DNA of 64,000 nucleotides from Microvelia longipes. Lineage: Eukaryota; Arthropoda; Insecta; Hemiptera; Veliidae. Positions 55,311 to 64,000 of the stretch are shown piece after piece. The stretch's first letter is position 1, and every line of letters begins with the position of its first letter. The stretch covers positions 12,417,742-12,481,741 of the forward strand of contig JACMZG010000008.1 of the NCBI GenBank assembly GCA_018340805.1. Reading direction: 5' to 3'. The notes under the pieces are model-generated. The model worked only from the letters and a program-made list of their open reading frames with translations. It did not search any database and had not been told where the DNA came from. A program made the translations under genes and the position numbers.

Positions 55311-57160
55311 TTTTTTTATCTAAATCAAATAATCGTGTTTATACAAGTTTTATTACCCCCCGCAATTTTATAGAAATTATTATTTATTGAAGTGTATAAA
55401 ATTATATACCATATTAATTACGTCAATGACCTTATTGTCTCTTATAAATTAATAGATATTATACAATTTATAACTCAAATTTGAATATTGAGTTTATTTA
55501 CACGATGTAAAAAATAAAAAAATTGTATAAAATACAATGTTTTGTGGTTGTACACTTGAATACAATCATTTTTTACATTTAAAAAAACAGGGGGGACATT
55601 TCAGCTACATCAATATCATCCTTAAAATATGGTAAATTTTTAAGGGCGTGAAAAACTTTGGATATTAACGCAAAGAGTGGAAATCACTATACTCTCTATA
55701 ATACCTTAAAGTGCGAAAGAGGACGAGATGAGGCAAAGAGAAGAGACGTTGTCTTTATATTTTTTATGATATTACAGTTTATCTTAGCCTAGGAAGACAA
55801 TGCTAAACGCGCCACTGATTGGTTTGAACTATACGCAGATATCACCTATATTGATTTTTGGATTACAGGACAGTCAACTACTATCATTGTTGGTGATTTT
55901 AATGTGATAAGTAAAATGAAAATGTTATAAATAAAGTTGGCTACACGTGAAGTTGACACACGAATTACTATGGGTATTTACCCTTTCTTTTACAAATCAA
56001 GTTCACGGTTCAGAGCGAGATTTTAAGTCTTTAAGTCGTTTCAAAAAAGGGTAGGTTTGTGTAAATTTCGAATGTAAATAAAAATTGCAAATATGTAATG
56101 TCCAATAAATGTTTTTAACAAAAATATTTACCGACCAGAAAACAGTAAAGTACTTCCTTATAAAAAACTAATTAGCTTAAACTGATACGAATCTAATCAA
56201 TTAATTTTAATTAAGACTTTAATTTTAATTATTAAACTGAAATTTTAAGATCTATATTGTTATATAAGTAAATAGTAAATTTGCTTATACAAAGTTTCAG
56301 TCCAACAAAAAGATCTACAGGTACAATTCAAATGCTTATTTTGTATGACTCAATGCATTATTATCTATGTGTAGATAATATTTTGACATAGTTCTTCCGA
56401 TACTCGTTTATACCTTTATAATTATTATATTTTTTTAATTATTTAATTCCATATATAGTTGTAGTTTACGTAGGATTAATTTATTTTAGTTGTACATTAA
56501 TTTACTTTTTGTTGTATTGTCTAATTTTTCTGCGTTATTTGACTCAAAAACAATCGATTTTGTTTTATATGTTTTCATTTAATTTGTTCGATTAAATTGT
56601 TGTTTTTGTAATATTCTATTATAAGGAAATTATAACTCTATAAAAAGAAAATAATAATTATAAGTGATATTATTTCGCAAACAATATCTATAACTGTAAA
56701 CTAATTGCTTAAGATTTGTTCTCCTTGAAAAATATCATCTGATGATACAGTTATTGCGTCATTCTAACATATTGTAATTATTATTTAACATCATACTACT
56801 TGAACCTTGTCCAAACATTCAGTGGACAAATGCATTTTATTCTAGTCATATACATTCTCGTATCAATGCAATTTTAAATTACTTATTATTGTAATATCTT
56901 TAACAAAATGAATCAATTTCAGTGCAGGTGATAAGATTATCTGCAAGAGTGAGAGGGTGAAATAAGTAGCTGTAGTTTTACAGAGGAAATCAGCTTTATA
57001 GATCAAAAAGGTATAGATTGACATCTCTTTATTTTATTAATATTTGTTTACACTATTTTCACTAATGTTACAAATCTTTACAAGTATTATCTGATACTTT
57101 TTACCCATACTTTTACACTTTATATAACACAATTATATGCTTTAAAAATATCTCCTATAT
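55311..57160. other. Gene-poor AT-rich stretch
   Basis: Apart from the possible endonuclease scrap at 55.8 kb, nothing was recognised. Confidence 0.45.
55800..55930 (+). mobile_element. Possible non-LTR endonuclease remnant
   Basis: A short frame ends T-I-I-V-G-D-F-N-V-I, which fits the G-D-F-N motif of APE-type retrotransposon endonucleases. Only about 30 residues are readable before a stop. Weak. Confidence 0.3.
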
Positions 57161-57163
57161 ATT

Positions 57164-57347
57164 GTTTTAATAAAATAAGGAATAAACTAACAGCTTAAAG
57201 TTCTATAGGAAAACAAAAAAAAAACAAAAAATTAATTAGCTGTATATTTCATCAAACATGTTTCATGAAATATATAGCTAATTAATTTTTAGTTTTTTTT
57301 CCTATAGAACTTTAAGCTGATAGTTTATTTCCTATTTTACTAAAATG
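57164..57347. repeat. Long palindrome (hairpin MITE) with about 85-bp arms
   Basis: Left arm includes CAGCTTAAAGTTCTATAGGA and AATTAATTAGCTGTATATTT; the right arm is its reverse complement with few changes. The centre is CAAACATGTTTC near 57.25 kb. No ORF. Confidence 0.85.
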
Positions 57348-57777
57348 TGGGAGCTCTATACAATTAAAAGTTCTACTAAAGAGAAATTACTTTTCCTATA
57401 TATTGTATATTTACCTTATACGGTTCCCTTTTTCATTTATTATTTAGAAACATGAGTTAGTTAATAAAAACTTATCTTGCATAAGTGTTTAAGTCCTGAG
57501 TTGTTATTATTATAATATCTATCTGCCTGAGTCTTAGTGTGAAGGTTTGTGACTGTGTCCCTCATAACTCCTCCTATGTTTATTAAAGTAGCGAGATAAA
57601 ACTTGGAACAAAAAAGATTTATAGATCTGCCTGCTTAATAGACAACAAAAATTGGCCCTTCTTATGACATATATGTTGTTACATGACATTTGCCATAAAT
57701 TTAGCAAAGTTCCTAACAGGCCCTTTCGATCTGTAAACATTTATATATATACAGCAACACACGGACACACACACATA

Positions 57778-57787
57778 TAATATATAG

Positions 57788-57856
<69 letters not shown>

Positions 57857-57868
57857 ATATATATATAG
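57778..57868. repeat. TA microsatellite
   Basis: About 90 bp of TA with single-base interruptions, preceded by a CA-rich stretch. Confidence 0.96.
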
Positions 57869-57999
57869 TGGCAGATCTTTTTAGGGTGGCACCTTTTTAA
57901 ATTATTTAGATGGCATTGGCATTGTTTTATTTTTATTTTTATCTTTTTTTACATTTTTTATCTATATAACTTAATTATTCATTTATAAATTATTCACTT

Positions 58000-58540
58000 A
58001 TTATTTTATCTTGTTTTCTTCCTTTTTGTAATTCTTTTTCTCATTTATTTTTTGGGGAGGTTCCAGATCTTCTTTTTAGGTGTTGTGTTGAGTCCACAGC
58101 CTTCTTGATTTTACCTTGAGCCTCTTCCTCAAATTTAGAGTTCATTCTTGTTAGACTTGGTCTGATGCACTTCTCTAATTTTTACCTTCTTTTATCTCTT
58201 TAATTTTAAAATGTTTTAACTTTGATTTTAACTTTTTAATATTTTAACCTCTGCTTAAGTTGTAATTTCTGTTTTTTAAATTTTATATATAAGTTACCTT
58301 ATGCTTAAGGCGAAAACTGTGTTTTATTCGTAAGTTTTAAGCTTAATAATTTGTATTTGTATTTTTATCTCTTTAATTTCAGTTTTATTTTTATGATGTA
58401 TTTAGTTTAAGTTTAAGATTGGGTTTTTAAGAATATTTTTATTGTATGTAGGGCCCTGATGAAGAACTTGTAGCTAAAGTTCGAAACGTTGGCTAAGTGA
58501 ATAAATTATTGGTTTTCAAAGTAAAGCTGTGTTTTATTCT
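58000..58540 (+). mobile_element. Retroelement terminal segment with hammerhead-like motif
   Basis: CTGATGA at 58456-58462, one unpaired A, a six-pair stem GAACTT/AAGTTC with a 7-nt loop, then GAAAC at 58483-58487. This is the hammerhead catalytic core order and a common signature of Penelope-like terminal repeats. Helix I and the cleavage side were not found. Confidence 0.45.
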
Positions 58541-58571
58541 AACCTCATCCCGAAGAATTGGTGCAAATGTG

Positions 58572-58574
<3 letters not shown>

Positions 58575-58663
<89 letters not shown>
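58575..58663. repeat. TA microsatellite
   Basis: About 90 bp of TA with one AA/TT switch. Confidence 0.96.
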
Positions 58664-58666
<3 letters not shown>

Positions 58667-58970
58667 GTGGTGTTATATGTATGCCGTCCGATTGAGCTAT
58701 AATCAGTTCAAGCTTGTGATGTATCTTAAAACGTGACGTCTAGTTTTAACGCCATTTCAAGTTTGTAATTTGATTGTGATATTTAGGGTTGATATAGGGT
58801 ATTTGTCACAAATAGCTAGGGATGATGATATTATAAATGTTTAATAAAAGGCTCCGTAACATCCCCAACATCTCGTCTCCCCAAAATTCTTTATAGTCTA
58901 GTGTGGGGACGTTATATAAAGTACTATGATAATAGTGTAACTTAGAATAGTCTGATAGAGCTCCTAAAAA

Positions 58971-59006
58971 TGGCGATAATTAATGTTGATACATTAATTA
59001 TCGCCA
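58971..59006. repeat. Perfect 15-bp hairpin with 6-nt loop
   Basis: TGGCGATAATTAATG, loop TTGATA, CATTAATTATCGCCA. Confidence 0.93.
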
Positions 59007-59244
59007 CATTTTAAAATGTGATCATTTTAAGGTCGACGTCACCATGAATCGATTGAGTCCGGTTTTAGCTCAATCCGACAAACTCAAGCTGAATAAAACG
59101 GTAAACTTGACAGTATGCAAGGCCTCTACGCGGGTCTGTAAGGCGAGGCAATGAAAATTCGCTAAATACACATGGAACAATGCCATGTAACTCTTAATAA
59201 TACTAAAAGAACAACAGTACAAAATCAACACAAGATAGTTTCGG

Positions 59245-59888
59245 GGACGCGAAGCGGCCTAAAAGACCTAGTCTGCGAAGCAGAAATGGGACGAAGGCTC
59301 CATTACTAAAGAAATCTGGCTTTAGGTTATTCGGCTAATTTAACTATTTCTACTTAATGATTCTTTTCCTATCTTTGAATATATTTCCATATTAATAAAA
59401 AAAAACATTATAATGTAGAAATTAATTCCGGTTCGTTTTGTGTCACAATTTTTATATTAATTTAATGCTAATAATTTAGTAATAGTTCCTATGTATTAAT
59501 AATTACTAATTATTATATTAATAATTCTAGAATAGTAAGTTATCATAGTATATTTAATAAAAATGTTATCTTTTTTTCTACAGTTATGAAATTCTACAAT
59601 AACCTTGTTTCATTTTTGTAAAATTAAATATTCTTTTGATGAAAATGTTTGCAAGTAGACATAAGAGAAAATTATTATCAATTTAATATTGTATTGGAAA
59701 GCTTTTCTTCCAAAGAAAAAGACTTTTGCGTACTCTGCGGTATTATTACAGCTGAGATTGTATTGTTAGGAATATTATAAACACATGATTTTATTCTTTA
59801 TCTCAAAATTTACTAATCAACTGATGAATGATTTTATTATTCAATACATACTTACGTTGCAGTAATTCATGTTTTATTATGTTTACAG
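59245..59888. other. Region upstream of the AGPAT start exon
   Basis: AT-rich; ends in the acceptor that precedes the ATG. The upstream non-coding exon was not located. Confidence 0.45.
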
Positions 59889-60064
59889 ATGCCTTGGGAC
59901 GTACTGTGTTTGATTATCATGGCAGTGATTGTGTTTTTGTATGAAAAGTCATCATGTTTTCGATATTTTTTCAAATTTTCGTGTTTCTTGGTTCTAAGTT
60001 TAATATCAGCTTCTATATTCATACCGTTCATGGTGTTCAGGCCAATGGACTACAGAAATGCATT
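59889..60064 (+). CDS. AGPAT: AGPAT 5' part, first coding exon (membrane segments)
   Basis: The ATG at 59889 follows a splice acceptor directly (ATGTTTACAG), so a non-coding 5' exon must lie upstream. 176 nt, donor GTAAGT. It encodes 58 residues: a hydrophobic segment at about residues 3-18 and another at about 27-50 (cytosol/ER membrane anchors), ending FRPMDYRNA, the conserved lead-in to the catalytic domain of insect-type AGPATs. The two bases left over join the next exon in frame. Possible 5' UTR material upstream was not located with confidence. Confidence 0.85.
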
Positions 60065-62526
60065 GTAAGTGTTCAACTTTTTTTAAGAGACATTAGCTTA
60101 AACGCATTATTTTAGAGATTCACTTTTGTAAATTTTTGTCATTGCCATGGTAGTATTCCTGATTGCTAGTCTTGTAGTGTTACGACTATTAAGCTTGTCC
60201 AGCTCAATCGGCTGCAATTTTAATATTTTCATCCCCATCCTATATTATAGGATGGGTCTTAAAATTATGGAACTTACTAATCCCATGCAAATCTTATGGT
60301 GACAAAGTTTACACGTATTTTGATGTAAGTATTTTGAAAGTCAGCCCTCATAAACAAGGTTCAGCTCTAAAGTTATGATCCACAGACAACAATATTTAGC
60401 AATAATAATATGGCTATCAAAACTAATATATTTATAATTAATAGTTATTTATTTATACACCAATGAAGTAAAGAATGCTATTATTTTCCTGAGCAGATGG
60501 TTGTTTCCTACAGCGAAAGCCGAGAGAACCAAAGCATTTAACTCCCTAGGCGAAGCCGGGGGAGGTGTGTATTGCGAGGGGAAAAATAGTGTTTTACTTC
60601 CATAGTGCAAACAAGATTTTATCTCTGGACGATGATGTAATTTAATTATTGATATTCTTTTTTTGCATACGTTTTGTCGTATTTTAATTTAAATTTTAAT
60701 TAATGGGACTCCCTAATCAATTTAGGAGGTGCCACACCCCCTCCCCCCGCAAAAAGAATATTGTTCCAAACAACTTCTTTTGACCTGTAACGGATTTTGA
60801 GCAAATAAAAAAATTGTTTGGTTGGGCCCCGGGGAAAGTATGACAAAATTTATCGGCAACCTTTATAAATTTAGGGGATACCAGTCTAAAAAATTGATAT
60901 AATCGGGTGTTAAAGGATGTACTTTTTACTCCCATGAAAGAAAAAGTAACATAGTATTTCCAATGGAGTGAAAAGTATTTTTTTTCCTTGGGAGTAAAAA
61001 GTGCTTCTTTGCTTTTTAAAAACTATTTAATTAACTTCACATTACATACCGTCTGGAGATAAAGTAATATTACACGTACAAATATTAATGACCAACATTA
61101 AAGTCACTTAAGGCTACTTAAGTGAGTATAGTGACTTATACTATTGGGCTACTTATATACATTATACTAAGGCTACTTACACAATAGTACCTAAAACAGC
61201 CTAGTTCAGCGCCAAGTGATATGGTATGTTTCTTTGTTATGGATTAAGTCCAATTTTACTTTATATTAAATTTAATTTATATGCTTAATTTAATACTACT
61301 AATTGTAAATATTATATTAATTTAATTCTTTGAATATTAAAATATCATAATATTTAATAAGTTAAATCATTAAATATTATAAAAAATTTATGATATTTAA
61401 CAAAATAACTAAATCCTAACATGCATTGCATATGCACTTAATGAAGGTAAAAGGTATAAAATATAAATTAACTCAGCAATCAAGTATCTACTTAAACGAA
61501 CTAGCAGAGCTCTGGGTGTCACCAAATGCTTTGAACAAAGGTATGTAAAATGCTTAATTTATATGAACGACTTAAATAACCAGGCATCCAATAGTAACAA
61601 CAATATTTCTCAAGTTACTATCTACTAAAAGATACAACTAGCAGATCTCATATAACATCATCATGAACATCATAGCATGGGCATGGTGATGGTTGAACGA
61701 AAATCACCAGCACATAGACATTGAATATCACTGTTGTACTAAGATGCATCTAAGTTTCCCAGGAAAGGTAAGAATATGGTTTTACTTTCACATATCACTA
61801 AATAAGTTATACTTCACTATATAAGTGTAACTTATAACAAAGCTTAGACTAACTGAACCTTTTAAGACTTTATGCATTAAATTTACCTCGCCGCCCATAT
61901 TCCCCTCAACATTTAGGGGGTCAGACCCCTTCTATAGTCTCTAGGTCTGACCACCGCACCGGCTAGTTCTATGCGCTCTCCAGAACTGCTGGTCACGTTA
62001 ATATCGTCTTCGATGAACGGGATTCATATTTTCGCGTTAAAACCCTGTTGTTTATTAACAAGCCTGTAATAAGAGAAATCTTTAAACCTAAACAAGCTAG
62101 ATACAGAGGTTTTAAAATATCACTTACATTCATACATCCAACCAGTTTTGGTTGGATCAACAAAACCTCAACTCTCTAGCATAAATACACTGGATATAAA
62201 TAACACACACATATAGACAGACAACTTTGCGAAATCCACTCAGGATGCCTTATAAACGCCTGAAACGGATAATTTCGATGACATCCCGGTTTTGGTTTTT
62301 TGCAAACACAATACTTTTCCTATATACCTAAAGTATAAATGAGGAAAAGTAAAAATAACTACACATCGCTTACATAATTAAGGATCATTAAATTACTTTT
62401 AAAATCAAGGTTATAGCTAAAATTTACATAGCTTTGGTATTCCTGGTCACAATCTAGCATCACCATCGTATAACTGATGCTGACGCTTATAGTGATACTT
62501 CGTTCATATGTCATATTTTTTTTTAG
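60065..62526 (+). other. AGPAT intron 1
   Basis: A 2.46-kb intron with no coding signal. It holds a reverse copy (60.48-60.56 kb) of the short repeat seen at 0.37-0.48 kb, AT-rich DNA, a GC-richer patch at about 61.89-62.03 kb, and a minus-strand R1 copy at 62.11-62.35 kb. Confidence 0.6.
62110..62350 (-). repeat. Dispersed repeat R1, partial copy
   Basis: Reverse copy inside AGPAT intron 1, with CCTGAAACGGATAATTTCGA and a CAAACACAATACTTTTCCTA terminus. Confidence 0.65.
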
Positions 62527-62660
62527 ACTGCCGGCTTGGGGAGCTCGTCAGATATCGAAGTTACTTAACCTAAAATGGACAATGCTAGGAAAAGAAAATG
62601 TTATAAAGGATCAAGGCTGTATAGTTCTTATTAATCACCAAAGTTGTTTAGATCTATTAG
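62527..62660 (+). CDS. AGPAT: AGPAT 5' part, catalytic exon with NHX4D motif
   Basis: Acceptor TTTTTTTTTAG, donor GTATGT, 134 nt. It encodes LPAWGARQISKLL and the catalytic motif I N-H-Q-S-C-L-D (His96 and Asp101 counted from the start codon), where His/Asp form the acyl-transfer charge relay of the family. It ends in phase 1 after D-L-L. The next exon (about 60 residues should lie between motif I and FPEGTR) was not seen before 64,000, so the gene presumably runs off the window. Confidence 0.87.
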
Positions 62661-62992
62661 GTATGTAGATTATGAGTAGTATAACAACTTACAATTCATA
62701 ATTTCAACTCTATATGTCTGGGCAATGGTTTTGTTTTCATAAATGTGGATATTTGGATTATTACTTTTATTTTTGTTATTATTTTAATTGATATAAGAAT
62801 GCTCTTGCAATAGAATGAAAAATTGGGAAAGTGTAGTGCAAACCCACCTTTTTATTCATTGTACATATTTTTGTACCAAAAAATCGAAAAAATGATGGTG
62901 CCTATGTGTAGGCCACCCCACGTATATACTTAGAAGCATAAAGTATAAGTCTGGCTTATTATAGCCGTCGCCCGGAGTTGCTTCTGCATACG

Positions 62993-63058
62993 TCAGTAAT
63001 TTTTAAGACACTAATAATATATGGTATTATAAATTATTATTGTCTTAAAAATTACTGA
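62993..63058. repeat. Hairpin with about 27-bp arms
   Basis: GTCAGTAATTTTTAAGACA, continuing TAATAAT on one side, and the reverse on the other with one extra base. Confidence 0.85.
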
Positions 63059-63501
63059 CTAAATATCTTAATTTTTGTGCTTATATTTTTTTATTGTTTT
63101 GCATTTGTTTATAATAATAGAATAAATATATAATATATGGCATTATATTTTCACAACGCGAAAAAACATTTTTTCACGTTTATGATTTTTTGCTGAGTCA
63201 TTACTACCGGTTAATTTATTTTCCATACAGCACACCTACACAAAGATTCTTGTACTAAGTTTCAAATCTCTAGCATAATCGCACTTGAAGCTACGATGAA
63301 TACAGACACACACTCTCTCTAACACACAATTATGCATACACTCACACATATACAGGCAGATAACTTGATAAAAATTTCGCTGACTCAGCAAACCGGGTTA
63401 AGGACGTCACAAAAACCTGGTTTTTAATAGGGTTCGTGTCCTCTGGTTAAAAACTATTGATCCGTTCGAAAGATAGAGTGTTTACAAGAAAGTGTCTAGA
63501 A

Positions 63502-63508
63502 ATATATA

Positions 63509-63583
<75 letters not shown>

Positions 63584-63592
63584 TATATATAT
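63502..63592. repeat. TA microsatellite
   Basis: About 90 bp of TA next to R3, the same arrangement as 42.78 kb. Confidence 0.96.
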
Positions 63593-63599
63593 TATAATA

Positions 63600-63690
63600 A
63601 AGTCTTTATATATTTATATATAAAGTGGCCGAGGTTCGAATTCCGCCATGACGCCTATCCCATTAGCCGAATTTTCAAAGAAATTCGCTA
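63600..63690. repeat. Short repeat R3 beside a TA tract
   Basis: GAGGTTCGAATTCCGCCATG and TAGCCGAATTTTC, the mirror arrangement of 42.66-42.78 kb. Confidence 0.55.
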
Positions 63691-63870
63691 AAACTATTCA
63701 GAAGGTCTTGAAAACACCTATAACGCATAATTCAGGTGAAATCCCAGTTTCGGATTTTTTTACGAGCCCTAATATTTAAATTAAGCATTATAATTTAATA
63801 ATTTAAAATAAAATTATTTTCCTATATACTGACGGTATAAATTAGGAAAATTAAAAATTTCATACTTTGC
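63690..63870 (-). repeat. Dispersed repeat R1, partial copy
   Basis: Reverse copy with the CCCAGTTTCGGATTTTTTTA block and a TATACTGACGGTATAAATTA end. The GTCTTGAAAACACC sequence beside it is also part of R1. Confidence 0.6.
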
Positions 63871-64000
63871 TAATTTTTCCTCGGTATATACTATTAGTTC
63901 TAATAAAAGGAATTACGTAATTTCACCTAAATTACATTGCAGAAACTGTAATAGACTAAATTTGCAAGATATTTCTGTAATGCAGGTTTAGTTTACACAC

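Larger units (their letters stand above)
62661..64000. other. AGPAT intron 2, running off the window
   Basis: Contains the hairpin at 63.0 kb, a TA tract, R3 and R1 copies. No further AGPAT exon was seen before the window ends. Confidence 0.5.

Overview
This is nuclear DNA of an animal, most likely an arthropod and probably an insect. It is AT-rich, has spliced genes with short exons and long introns, and is packed with eukaryotic transposons (BEL/Pao, Penelope-like, non-LTR, hAT-like, tRNA-derived SINEs, MITEs, TA microsatellites). The acyltransferase exons read like the insect AGPAT family. The order of insect cannot be fixed from sequence alone. There are no bacterial genes, operons or CRISPR arrays.

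Layout. From about 3.6 or 4.9 kb to 28.6 kb the minus strand carries a gene for the kinetochore scaffold KNL1 (Spc105/CASC5/Blinkin). It is recognised by an N-terminal SILK-type motif, an RRRVSF PP1-docking motif, a 4.2-kb exon with MELT-like motifs and a 60-bp (20-residue) tandem array, and C-terminal exons that fit an RWD region. I assembled it by hand; six of the splice junctions join in phase with near-canonical sites. One small exon and the terminal exon are only candidates. Its introns hold a Penelope-like element, a 5'-truncated non-LTR element, SINEs, MITEs and minisatellites.

From 32.9 to 34.9 kb (plus strand) lie the last two exons of a 1-acylglycerol-3-phosphate acyltransferase (FPEGTR block and C-terminus). 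From 59.9 to 62.7 kb, on the same strand, lie the first two coding exons of such a gene (membrane segment and NHX4D block). The order is therefore permuted: either two neighbouring paralogues, one lacking its front, or a rearrangement or assembly fault.

Between them, 35,550-47,484 is an LTR retrotransposon of the BEL/Pao type with almost identical 658/659-bp LTRs, 5-bp target duplications, gag, protease, RT, RNase H and integrase. Its RT is split by a 4,965-bp insertion with an exact 8-bp target duplication. Gag and the first part of pol have several single-base frame breaks, some in homopolymers, as does the KNL1 repeat array; uncorrected sequencing errors are a serious alternative to real decay.

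The remainder (0-3.5 kb, 47.5-59.8 kb, 60-62.5 kb and the last 1.3 kb) is gene-poor and made largely of dispersed repeat families, palindromes and TA tracts. I found no wholly new biological system. The best leads are the KNL1 repeat array, the permuted acyltransferase exons and several very clean hairpin or TIR elements.
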